Assembly: GCF_000383575.1 (NCBI RefSeq)
Contig: NZ_KB911579.1
Coordinates: 2,202,523-2,266,522, forward strand
Origin: Salinispora oceanensis
GTDB lineage: Bacteria; Actinomycetota; Actinomycetes; Mycobacteriales; Micromonosporaceae
Direction of reading: 5' to 3'
Length of the DNA: 64,000 nt
Shown here: piece after piece, positions 1-7,208 of the stretch
Position numbering within the stretch: the first letter of the stretch is position 1
Layout: each line of letters opens with the position of its first letter
The notes under the pieces: generated by a model
What the model saw: the letters and a program-made list of their open reading frames with translations, nothing else
Databases searched by the model: none
What the model was told of the DNA's origin: nothing
Translations under genes and position numbers: made by a program

Positions 1-1201
1 CGGCCGGCCCGTCAACGTGCCCGAACTCGAAGAGCCCCTGCCCGACCGCGGTGTGCAGGGCGCCGTTCTCGACATAGCGGACCGCGCTGGTCTCGCTGTC
101 GGCCACCCAGAGCCGGCTGCCGTCGGCGGAGACCGACAGGCCGGAGGGCTGGGCCAGCCACGCCTCGGCCAGCGGGCCGTCCTTGCGGGCCTCGACCGTG
201 CTGCCCGCGTACATGCCGGCGGTGCGTTTCACCGGGTCGAACCACCAAAGCTGGTGGATGCCGGCCATGGCGATCACCAGGCGGCCGTCGTACCAGGCCA
301 GGTCCCAGGGGGAGGAGAGGTCGACCGAGCGGGCGTCGTGGGCATGATCATCCACGGTGGAACGCCACTGCCGGCCGGTGCCTGCCACGGTGACTACCTC
401 GCCGGTGTCGAGGCGTACGCCGCGCAGCAGGTGGTTGACGGTGTCCGCGACGACCAGGTCGTAGCCGACCAGCCGGGAGACGTGGGCCGGGAGGAGGCAG
501 AGCCCCTGCGGCTCGGCGAAGGTGGCCGCCGTGGCCGGCCCGTCGGCCCGACCGCGCGCGCCGGTGCCGATCCGGCGGAGCAGCGTCTCGCCGTCGGGGG
601 CCAGCTCCGCGAGGGAGTGCCGGGCCGAGTCCGACACCAGCAGGTTCCCGTTATCGAGTACGACGCCTTTGCCGGGGAAGCGCAGCGTGGTCTCCGGTTC
701 GGCCGGGGGCACGTACGGGCCGTCACCCCGGTGCAGGGTGCCCTTGGCCTCGTGGGTTGCGATCAGGTCGTCCACGAGCCGGACCAGGCCCTCGGCGTGT
801 CCCTCGCCGGCCATCGTGGCCACCACGTACCCCTCGGGGTCGATCACGGCGAGGGTCGGCCAGGCCCGGGCGGCGTACTGCTGCCACATGTTCAGTTCGG
901 GGTCGTCGAGCACCGCGTGGTGCACGCCGTACCGTTCGACGGCGTCGGCCAGGGCGTCCGGGTCCTTCTCGTGTTCGAACTTGGGCGAGTGGACGCCGAT
1001 GACCACGAGTACGTCGGCGTACTTCTGCTCGATGGGCCGTAGCTCGTCGAGTACGTGTAGGCAGTTGATACAGCAGAAGGTCCAGAAGTCGAGGACGGTT
1101 ATCCGGCCTCGAAGGTCGGCCAGGGTCAGGTCCCGTCCGCCGGTGTTCAGCCAGCGACGGCCCTTCAGCTCGGGTGCTCGGACGCGAGGCGCGGTTGCCA
1201 T
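1..1201 (-). CDS. Thioredoxin-like protein with NHL repeats (3' end outside window)
   Basis: The frame reads from an ATG at 1201 down to the left edge, so the C-terminus is missing. The N-terminal 150 residues or so form a TlpA/AhpC-type thioredoxin fold with the active-site stretch WTFCCINCLH (CxxC at CINC). After it come beta-propeller repeats of NHL type, such as FAEPQGLCLL and LAQPSGLSVS. No signal peptide is visible, so a cytoplasmic thiol-disulfide role is likely, with the propeller binding an unknown partner. Bacterial homologues are usually annotated as NHL domain-containing thioredoxin family proteins. Several long open frames on the plus strand here are antisense shadows of this gene. 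The family assignment is firm; the substrate is unknown. Confidence 0.88.
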   Translation of the reverse strand, partial: MATAPRVRAPELKGRRWLNTGGRDLTLADLRGRITVLDFWTFCCINCLHVLDELRPIEQKYADVLVVIGVHSPKFEHEKDPDALADAVERYGVHHAVLDDPELNMWQQYAARAWPTLAVIDPEGYVVATMAGEGHAEGLVRLVDDLIATHEAKGTLHRGDGPYVPPAEPETTLRFPGKGVVLDNGNLLVSDSARHSLAELAPDGETLLRRIGTGARGRADGPATAATFAEPQGLCLLPAHVSRLVGYDLVVADTVNHLLRGVRLDTGEVVTVAGTGRQWRSTVDDHAHDARSVDLSSPWDLAWYDGRLVIAMAGIHQLWWFDPVKRTAGMYAGSTVEARKDGPLAEAWLAQPSGLSVSADGSRLWVADSETSAVRYVENGALHTAVGQGLFEFGHVDGPA

Positions 1202-1280
1202 GGGGCAACCCTCCCACGGCAACGACGCAGGTGCCCCTATGGATGAGCGAACGTGATGCGGAAAACGACGCGGACGCTTG

Positions 1281-1999
1281 CTACGGGTTGTGTTGGTCGG
1301 CGGCGTCGGTCGAGGTGGCTTCCGGGCCGTCGGTCAGCGTGGCTTCCTGGTTGTCGGCCAGCAGCCTGATGGGTTCGGTGATGTCGACGATGGTGACCGG
1401 CACCGTCACCCCCGCTTCCTGGATCAGCCGGGCGAGGGGCGTGATCGGCTCGGTGGCGCGGCTGTCTCCCGCCGATCGCGCCGACTCGTCCGGAGGGATG
1501 CGCGCCACCTCCAGCCCACTGCCGGTCATAAAGCCGATCGACTGGATGCCGGTGCGCCGATCACGCATGACGTTCCAGATTTTGCGCCCAGCGGCTTGTA
1601 GCTCGGCGCCGGAGTGAGCCGCCGGCTTGACGGCTACGGGGCACCAGCGACGGGCCTGGGTCAGCGCCGCGCGCATCCCGGAAGTCAGTTCACCTTCCAG
1701 TAGACGACGAGGCCACCGTCGCTGTAGGCGAGGCCGGCGAAGCCGGACTGCGGGGTGGTCAGCTGCTCCGCCATGATGACGCGTTGGGCAGGCTCGATAG
1801 CGCTTTGCCGAAGCATTTCCTCGCGTACGGCGGGATCGATGTCATCGCTGGACTGAGGGGCTTGGGAACGGTCGGCCGTGGGTTCGGATGGTGCTGCCGC
1901 CGTCAGGGCTGGGGTCGCGGGGGCTGCGGCGAGCAGCAGGACGGCCAGTGCCGCGGCGAGTGCGGCCCGTCGGGGCGGCAGAGTCTTTACGAACCGCAT
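1281..1999 (-). pseudogene. Secreted actinobacterial protein split by a single-base frameshift
   Basis: Two adjacent minus-strand frames read as one protein. The upstream part (1685-1999) has a Sec signal peptide (an Ala/Leu-rich core after RRAALAA) and ends FAGLAYSDGGLVVYWKVN, stop. The downstream part starts at 1676 with MRAALTQARRWCPVAV. Adding one G in the codon after Lys (near 1693-1694) changes YWKVN-stop into YWKGELTSGMRAALTQARRW, which runs straight into the second frame. Actinobacterial secreted proteins commonly carry a similar YWKG-x-LP stretch, from memory of the family. The repaired product would be about 240 residues. It may be a true pseudogene or a sequencing error in a short G run. 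The function is unknown; a prodomain-like role is only a guess. Confidence 0.6.
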
Positions 2000-2054
2000 T
2001 GCGCTCCTTGGCTAGAAACTGATTTCCCGGTTGGTGAAAGCCGAATATCGGTGC

Positions 2055-2381
2055 TTAGTTGCCCGACCGCCGAAACGGCCCCCATGAAACAAAACGATCG
2101 AATAGTTCGCGGGGGTTTGGTCCGTCGTGGGGGTTGAGGTGGTAGAGGTCGTGCATGGCTTCGTAGCAGAGTCCGGCGACGTAGATCGATAGGCTCGGCT
2201 GCCGGGTGTCGTATTCGGCTTTGAGGAGGAGGCGGGCTTCGGCGCAGGGCCAGGGGTGGCCGCAGGCGCGGCAGGTCCAGGTGGGTCGTAGGGGTGTGTG
2301 GGGTGGTTGGTTTCTGGTGCGGTGGCGTGGGTGTTGGGGGTGGGGGCCGAGTCGTGGTGTGGGGAGGTGGTGGGGGTTCAC
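2055..2381 (-). CDS. Small conserved protein with CRACGHPWPC motif
   Basis: This encodes 108 residues from a GTG at 2381, which overlaps the stop of the upstream 75-residue gene by 4 bases (GTGA) and sits after a GGAGG ribosome site. An ATG at 2405 is in frame but has no comparable site. The protein has a proline/histidine-rich N-terminus and then PTWTCRACGHPWPCAEAR, whose cysteines could bind a metal ion, followed by a helical segment ending RFVSWGPFRRSGN. Similar small proteins lie beside XRE/DUF397 loci in Micromonosporaceae and are sometimes labelled flavin reductase, without clear support here. Coupling to the gene before it implies co-expression. No function is assigned. Confidence 0.7.
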   Translation of the reverse strand: MNPHHLPTPRLGPHPQHPRHRTRNQPPHTPLRPTWTCRACGHPWPCAEARLLLKAEYDTRQPSLSIYVAGLCYEAMHDLYHLNPHDGPNPRELFDRFVSWGPFRRSGN

Positions 2382-2605
2382 CAGTGGCCTCCGTTGGCGC
2401 GCCATTGTTGGGCGGGGGTGAGCCAGCCGACGCGTCCGGGTTGGGGTTCGGCGAGGGTGGGTTGGGTCATCCAGGCCGGCAGGTTGACCGGCAGGTTCGC
2501 TGGGCGGCTCGGGCCCTGGTCTGGGGCGCGGTACGGCGCGTTCGTGCTGTGCGGGCGGGATGGTGCGGTGTCTTTCCGGCGCCGACTGAACCAGCGGATT
2601 CGCAT
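2378..2605 (-). CDS. Small conserved hypothetical protein, 75 aa
   Basis: The ATG at 2605 follows an AAGGAG ribosome site (2610-2616 region). The product begins MRIRWFSRRRKD, very basic, is rich in proline, and ends LTPAQQWRANGGHW. The next gene starts inside its stop codon (GTGA), so the two form a translationally coupled pair. A short Arg-rich start and a C-terminal W-R-x-N-G-G-x-W tail recur in small proteins of this family in Micromonosporaceae, from memory. There are no membrane segments and no catalytic motif. The gene is read divergently from the XRE regulator at 2791, so the shared 185-bp spacer probably holds both promoters. Confidence 0.7.
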   Translation of the reverse strand: MRIRWFSRRRKDTAPSRPHSTNAPYRAPDQGPSRPANLPVNLPAWMTQPTLAEPQPGRVGWLTPAQQWRANGGHW

Positions 2606-2629
2606 TTGGGTCTCCTTGGTGTTGGTGGA

Positions 2630-2655
2630 GGACCGCCCCACGGGTGGGGCGGTCC
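2630..2655. promoter_or_regulatory. Inverted repeat in the leader of the 75-aa gene
   Basis: A perfect 11-bp inverted repeat (GGACCGCCCCA / TGGGGCGGTCC) with a 4-base loop lies 25 bases upstream of the start at 2605, inside the divergent spacer shared with the XRE gene. It could be a 5' leader hairpin of the minus-strand transcript or a protein-binding site. No T run follows on either strand. Confidence 0.5.
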
Positions 2656-2790
2656 GACAGCGCCTCCGGCGGGATAGGACCTCCACCGGCTTGCGCCGTT
2701 TCGCGGATTCAGTCTGGTTATCAGTAGTGGACAGTAAAACCCCATCGACGTATGGTCCGAAGACATCCGAAATGCCTTCCGGAGGGGCCC

Positions 2791-3558
2791 ATGAACGAGG
2801 CACTTCGGCTGGCCATGAACGAGGCTGGCCACACCGCTCAATCGCTCGCCGAACGGGTCGGGGTCGACCGGAAAACGACGACGCGGTGGCTCGTAAAGGA
2901 TCATGTTCCGCACCCGGCGCACCGTACGGCGGCGGCGGATGCGCTCGGTGTGGACAAGGAGGACATATGGCCGGACACTTCGAGACGTCGCAATCCGGTC
3001 TGGTTCCGACCGTGGCAGGAATTTGAACGTGAGGCGACGTCGCTGCGGTCATTTGAGTCCGTTGTTTTGCCGGGTTTGCTGCAGACCGAGGCCTACGCAC
3101 GCGCGGTGCTGTCCAGTGGGGGTCTACGGGGGCGCACGGCGGTCGACCGACTCGTCGCCACCCGGCTCTCGCGGCAGGCCATCCTCACCAGGGAGGACCC
3201 GCCGCAGTTCGCGGCCGTGGTCGACGAGGTCGCCCTCCGGCGCCCGGTCGGCGGCCGGGAGACGATGCGCGAGCAGGTGTCGGCGCTGCTGGCAGCGTGC
3301 GCGGCCCCACACATCCGGTTGCACGTGGTGCCGTTGACCGTCGGCGCCTACGCGGGCCTCAACGGGCCGTTCGTCATCGGCACCGGTGCGGACCATCGGA
3401 TGGCGGTCTACCTGGACAGCCAGCTGGAGGGAGAGATGGTTAGCGCCCCGAACGACGTGGCGGCGATACTGGAGGTGTGGGAGAACGTGCGGGGTGAGGC
3501 GTTGTCCCACTGGCAGTCAGTTGATCTTCTGAGGGAAGTGGCTGAAGCATGGACTTGA
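2791..3558 (+). CDS. XRE-family regulator with C-terminal DUF5753
   Basis: This encodes 255 residues from the ATG at 2791, preceded by GGAGGGG. An in-frame ATG at 2752 has no ribosome site. Residues 1-60 form a Cro/C1-type helix-turn-helix (AQSLAERVGVDRKTTTRWL). The rest is the DUF5753 sensor-like domain with the typical stretches LQTEAYARAVL and REDPPQFAAVVDEVALRRPVG. The stop overlaps the start of the DUF397 gene by 10 bases. XRE-DUF397 pairs (Scr1 family) occur in many copies in sporulating or differentiating actinomycetes, where the small partner modulates the regulator. The target of this copy is unknown. The adjacent WXG100/hydrolase genes are candidates only by position. Confidence 0.9.
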   Translation: MNEALRLAMNEAGHTAQSLAERVGVDRKTTTRWLVKDHVPHPAHRTAAADALGVDKEDIWPDTSRRRNPVWFRPWQEFEREATSLRSFESVVLPGLLQTEAYARAVLSSGGLRGRTAVDRLVATRLSRQAILTREDPPQFAAVVDEVALRRPVGGRETMREQVSALLAACAAPHIRLHVVPLTVGAYAGLNGPFVIGTGADHRMAVYLDSQLEGEMVSAPNDVAAILEVWENVRGEALSHWQSVDLLREVAEAWT

Positions 3559-3740
3559 CCGGGGCGCGTTGGCGCAAGAGCAGCCGCAGCAGCGGCAACG
3601 GCGGTAACTGCGTCGAGGTTGCCGACAATCTGCCCGGTGTGGTGGGGGTTCGGGATTCCAAGGACCCGACCGGCCCGGCGCTGGTCTTCGGGCCGGCGTC
3701 GTGGCGGGCGTTCGTCGCCCAGCTCCCAGGACGCGACTGA
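3549..3740 (+). CDS. DUF397 domain protein, partner of the XRE regulator
   Basis: The 63-residue product shows the DUF397 pattern from end to end: ARWRKSSRSSGNGGNCVEVA, then VGVRDSKDPTGPALVF, then WRAFVAQL. It overlaps the XRE gene by 10 bases, so the two are made together. Such proteins are known as WhiJ/Scr1-associated small partners that act on their cognate XRE protein. It has no catalytic residues and no membrane segment. Assignment to the family is firm; the exact action of this copy is not known. Confidence 0.92.
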   Translation: MDLTGARWRKSSRSSGNGGNCVEVADNLPGVVGVRDSKDPTGPALVFGPASWRAFVAQLPGRD

Positions 3741-3906
3741 CCTATCCGCCGAACGCGTCCGTCCCGACCTGGGGCGGGCGCGTTCGTCCTTGCGGCCGAG
3801 CTTCGAGTCGTCTCTGGTAGCGAAGCCCCCTGGCGATCGCCGCGGGACCTCCGAACCGCGACAGCGCCACTACCATGAGCTCCACGTCAAGCTTGGGGGA
3901 GCGCTG

Positions 3907-4209
3907 GTGACGGAGCTTCGGGTGACACCGGACTTGTTGGAGAGGGCGGCTCGCGTCTGCGTGGACCTCCGCGAGGATCTGCGGCGCGAAGCGGCCGACA
4001 TCGGGGACGAGACTGGGATGGCTGTCTCCGGTTTGCCGGGCTGGCAGACCCGAGCCGCACTGGAGCAGCTTCACGAGTCCTGGCTGGCCGACCTCACCAG
4101 GCTGACCGGCTACCTCGACCAGCTCGGAGACGCTTTTGGCGACTGCGCGCGGGATTACCGCTACAGCGACGAGGCCAACGCCGCCCACTTCGACATCCGC
4201 GGGCGGTGA
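3907..4209 (+). CDS. WXG100-like small helical protein
   Basis: The GTG at 3907 follows GGGGGAG and gives a 100-residue product, the usual size of WXG100/ESX substrates. The frame continues upstream without a better start. It is predicted all-helical, with a glycine-proline turn and tryptophan in the middle (SGLPGWQTRAALEQLHESW, about residues 37-55), similar to the helix-WxG-helix hairpin. No signal peptide is present. The next gene, 7 bases on, encodes a larger protein that begins with a related helical stretch containing SSGWEGPAAH and continues into a hydrolase. The pair therefore looks like a small partner and a WXG-domain effector or enzyme. Type VII secretion itself is inferred; no ESX machinery is in the window. 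Confidence 0.65.
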   Translation: MTELRVTPDLLERAARVCVDLREDLRREAADIGDETGMAVSGLPGWQTRAALEQLHESWLADLTRLTGYLDQLGDAFGDCARDYRYSDEANAAHFDIRGR

Positions 4210-4216
4210 GCGCTCG

Positions 4217-5878
4217 ATGGTCACCTACGCCGATTTGCGCCAGGCCCGCGTCACCCCGCTTCGCTACGCCGCGCACGCCTGGACGGAACTCTCCCTGGCC
4301 TGCGCGAAGCTGGAGCAGCGGTGCGGTGCTGACCTGACCGGTCCGCTGCGCTCGTCGGGCTGGGAGGGGCCGGCTGCCCACACGGCGTTCTACCGGTGTG
4401 ACCAGCTCGATGACGAGTTTGAGGTCGCGAGCCTGCGCATCCGGACGGCCGCCAGTGTGCTGCGGCAAGCAGCCGAGGAGTTCGAGGACTTGCAGCGGAG
4501 ACTGCTGTCGGCCGTCGAGGCAGCCCGCTTCCTGGGCCTCGTCGTGAGCGACACCGGCCGGGTATCCGCACCACCCATACCGGCGGCGGGCAGGAATGAC
4601 CCGGACGCGGAGCCCATCTACCGGCGAGATGTGCAAAACGCGTCGATATACGGTGACCTGATCGCGAAGCTCGTCGCGGAGGCCACCGAGGCCGATGCTC
4701 GCATCGCCCGGGCGTTGGCCCGGCTTCCGAGCGACCTGCCGGGCCAGCACGCCTGGGAGTACAACAAGACCAGTGACGGTGCCCTGGCCGCCGCGGCAGC
4801 CCTTGGGCTCTCCGCGAGCGATATCCCGGCCCCGGACAGCGACCCGGCAGACGTGCAGGTGTGGTGGCGGGAGCTCTCCGACGACGATCGGCAGATTTAC
4901 CTCACCGGCTACCCGGAACGCATCGGCGCTCTCGACGGACTGCCCGCCGCAGATCGGGATAGGGCCAACCAGCTGGTGTTGCGTAACTTCATCGGCGACA
5001 ACGTCAACCACGGCAGGCAGGGCGACCCGCAGCACGCGACCGCGTTGATGCTGTTGGACAAGCTCGAGGGCGCGGAGAGCAACCCGCAGCACAAGCGCCT
5101 GTACCTGCTCTCGGTTGACCCGGGCGGCGATGGGAAGGCCGCCGTCTCCATTGGTAACCCGGACGCGGCTGCCCACACCGCCGTCCTCGTCCCCGGCGTC
5201 GGCACCGAGCTCGACGACATCAGTGGACTAATCCGCCGGGCCGACCGCCTGCAGGACGCCGCGTTCGAACTCGAACCCGCCACGTCGGATGTCGCCGTTG
5301 TGGCGTGGCTCGGCTACGACACCCCGTCACTCGACACCGACATCTTTTCCGCGGCCTTTGACAGCAAGTCGGAAGCTGGCGCCAAGGCCCTCGACGGTTT
5401 CGTCAACGGGCTGCATTCCTCCCATGACGGCACCTCATCCCATGTCACCGTCATCGGACACAGTTACGGCTCAACCGTTCTGGGCGAGGCGGCTAGCACC
5501 GGTGACGGTCTCGCCGCGGACGACATAATCGCAGTCGGCAGCCCCGGTATGCGCGTCGACAACGCCAGCGAGTTCAACGTAGACGCTCAACACGTGTGGG
5601 CAGGTGCCGCAGCCGATGACACCTTCGTCGCCCGGCCGGAGGAAAACGCCCGCTACCTCCTTGGGGCACCGATCGTCGGGGGGTGGCTGGCCGCTACTGC
5701 CGTCGGAATCCATGGACCCGCACCCCACAACGCGGAATTTGGTGGCAACGTTGTGCAAATCGACACGCCCGGCCACAGCGGATACTGGGAGAACGGCAGC
5801 CAGAGCCTGAGGTCCCAGGCGGCAGTCATTCTGGGTCACTACCAGGCAGCTGTTCTCGAGAGTGGAAGTGCGCCATGA
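4217..5878 (+). CDS. WXG-like N-terminus fused to DUF1023 alpha/beta hydrolase
   Basis: This encodes 553 residues from the ATG at 4217; a longer frame upstream overlaps the previous gene and is unlikely. Residues 1-120 or so are helical with SSGWEGPAAHTAFYRC, a WxG-type hairpin. A linker follows. The C-terminal half is a DUF1023 (Abhydrolase_8) domain: LVPGVGTELDD, VAVVAWLGYDTP, and the nucleophile elbow VTVIGHSYGSTVLG with Ser416. A late Asp and His (near PGHSGYWE) could complete the triad. DUF1023 proteins are common in actinobacteria and usually lack a signal peptide, as here. The substrate is unknown; esterase or lipase-like activity is inference. The stop overlaps the lipoprotein gene by 4 bases. 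Confidence 0.85.
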   Translation: MVTYADLRQARVTPLRYAAHAWTELSLACAKLEQRCGADLTGPLRSSGWEGPAAHTAFYRCDQLDDEFEVASLRIRTAASVLRQAAEEFEDLQRRLLSAVEAARFLGLVVSDTGRVSAPPIPAAGRNDPDAEPIYRRDVQNASIYGDLIAKLVAEATEADARIARALARLPSDLPGQHAWEYNKTSDGALAAAAALGLSASDIPAPDSDPADVQVWWRELSDDDRQIYLTGYPERIGALDGLPAADRDRANQLVLRNFIGDNVNHGRQGDPQHATALMLLDKLEGAESNPQHKRLYLLSVDPGGDGKAAVSIGNPDAAAHTAVLVPGVGTELDDISGLIRRADRLQDAAFELEPATSDVAVVAWLGYDTPSLDTDIFSAAFDSKSEAGAKALDGFVNGLHSSHDGTSSHVTVIGHSYGSTVLGEAASTGDGLAADDIIAVGSPGMRVDNASEFNVDAQHVWAGAAADDTFVARPEENARYLLGAPIVGGWLAATAVGIHGPAPHNAEFGGNVVQIDTPGHSGYWENGSQSLRSQAAVILGHYQAAVLESGSAP

Positions 5879-6474
5879 CCTTCCTTCGGCTGAAAGCATG
5901 GCGGCGAATTGCTCCGTTTTTCGTCGTGCTGATTCTGGCCGCTTCCTGTGCCAGCGGCCCTGGCTCCCCCCTAGGAAAGGACGAACCGTTGCAGACCAGG
6001 CCTGTAGCCGAGGTGGCTGCCCGGGCTGAGGATCGTGCTCAGGCCGCTGCTACCGCTGCTGGGGCTTCCTTGAAGAACTGGCACGTCAGTACCGCTCCCT
6101 GTATGGGTCGATTCGGGGAAATTGCCGATAACGGTGGCTGGGATCTGGCTGGCTTCGCCCGAATGTGGGTCGATCCAGAAGATCAGATCAGTACCTTGCA
6201 TCGGATCCGGGACATGTGGCAGCAACAGGGTTACGAGATCACCGAGGACCACGCCTTCGATGATGGCACTGGGGGTAGTGTCTCAATGCGTGATCTGGAA
6301 ACGGGCATCACGATGAGCCTCACCACCAACAAAAGTAGGGATGGCCTCGCTCTGATTCTGGCCAGCGCGTGCTATCTACCGGTGGAGGGGGAGGATCCGG
6401 CCAACGACGATACAACTTGGGTCCCTACCCAACCGTCAGCAGCACCGGATATCGCCAGCGACTCCGATAAGTGA
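5875..6474 (+). CDS. Putative lipoprotein coupled to the DUF1023 hydrolase
   Basis: The start ATG lies in the stop of the hydrolase gene (ATGA), so expression is coupled. The 199-residue product has a basic N-terminus, a hydrophobic core (FFVVLILAAS) and a lipobox LAASC with the modified Cys near residue 27, so it should be anchored outside the membrane. The mature part has no recognised domain. It includes LKNWHVSTAPCMGRFGE and a conserved-looking segment on helix and strand spacing (IRDMWQQQGYEITEDHAF), reminiscent of small actinobacterial lipoproteins found beside WXG100/DUF1023 genes. It could be an inhibitor or surface partner of the hydrolase. That role is inference from position only. 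Confidence 0.8.
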   Translation: MTFLRLKAWRRIAPFFVVLILAASCASGPGSPLGKDEPLQTRPVAEVAARAEDRAQAAATAAGASLKNWHVSTAPCMGRFGEIADNGGWDLAGFARMWVDPEDQISTLHRIRDMWQQQGYEITEDHAFDDGTGGSVSMRDLETGITMSLTTNKSRDGLALILASACYLPVEGEDPANDDTTWVPTQPSAAPDIASDSDK

Positions 6475-7088
6475 CGGTGTTGCTGGCCATGGCGTCTCTC
6501 ATCCCCTCGTTCGCTGTCAAGCCAACCCTGGTCGGAGAGCGGGTGCTGTTACGTCCGGTCGCCGCCGGCGACGCCGCGGGCCTGGTCGAGATACTGAACG
6601 ATCCCGAGGTTCGGCGGCTGACCGGAACACACAGCCAGGCGTCGTCCGGGGCGGAGTTGGAACGCGCCGAGCAGTGGTACTCCTCTCGCGCCGGGCACGA
6701 CAACCGGTTGGACCTGGCGATCGTCGAACAACGCACCAACAGCTACGTGGGTGAGGTGGTCCTGAACGAGTTGGATGCCGACAATCGGTCCTGCTCGTTC
6801 CGGATCGCGCTGGTGGGCCCTCGGGTCTTTGGCCGTGGCTACGGCACCGAGGCCACCCGCCTGGTTCTGTCTCATGCCTTTGGGGCTGTCGGCGTGCACC
6901 GGGTCACGCTGGAGGTCTTCGCTTTCAACCCGCGGGCCCAGCATGTCTACGAGCAGGTCGGCTTCGTCCACGAAGGTACGAAGCGTCAGGCGTTGCGCTG
7001 GCAGGGCGACTGGGTCGACGCTCACCTCATGGCGCTCCTCGCCGAAGACTGGTCGGCGCATCGCGGATATCCCAAGCACAGCGGGTAG
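6471..7088 (+). CDS. GNAT-family N-acetyltransferase (RimJ/RimL type)
   Basis: The GTG at 6471 overlaps the lipoprotein stop by 4 bases. An ATG at 6489 (MASLIPSFAVKPTL) is an alternative start. The product matches the Acetyltransf_3 pattern: GERVLLRPVAAGDAAGL near the N-terminus, IGxR-like strands in the middle, the acetyl-CoA binding region RVFGRGYGTEATRLVLSHAF (R/Q-x-x-G-x-G/A), then VHRVTLEVFAFNPRAQHVYEQ VGF. RimJ/RimL-like enzymes acetylate protein N-termini or small amines; the substrate here is unknown. It is the last gene of the run from 3907 and is followed by a strong bidirectional hairpin at 7162-7194. Confidence 0.88.
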   Translation: MTVLLAMASLIPSFAVKPTLVGERVLLRPVAAGDAAGLVEILNDPEVRRLTGTHSQASSGAELERAEQWYSSRAGHDNRLDLAIVEQRTNSYVGEVVLNELDADNRSCSFRIALVGPRVFGRGYGTEATRLVLSHAFGAVGVHRVTLEVFAFNPRAQHVYEQVGFVHEGTKRQALRWQGDWVDAHLMALLAEDWSAHRGYPKHSG

Positions 7089-7161
7089 CGCCGCCGCTTC
7101 AACCAGTGGCAGTGCTGCTGGCTGGCCCTTGAGCTGACCTGTTTCCTACTGAAATGACTGC

Positions 7162-7194
7162 TGGTGGGGCCACAGGTCGACTGTGGCCCCACCA
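7162..7194. terminator. Bidirectional hairpin terminator
   Basis: A perfect 14-bp inverted repeat (TGGTGGGGCCACAG / CTGTGGCCCCACCA) with a 5-base loop lies between two convergent genes, 73 bases after the GNAT stop and 14 bases from the end of the minus-strand gene. It has no clear T run, which is common for terminators in this group. Confidence 0.75.
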
Positions 7195-7208
7195 TTGGGT
7201 CGGGCTGG

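Noticed and set aside
17..1042. 341-codon plus-strand frame at the left edge
   Set aside because: Antisense to the thioredoxin/NHL gene, which has a clear CxxC motif and NHL repeats.
3619..3906. Upstream extension of the WXG100-like gene
   Set aside because: It overlaps the DUF397 gene in another frame and would spoil the family length of about 100 residues; the GTG at 3907 has a good ribosome site.
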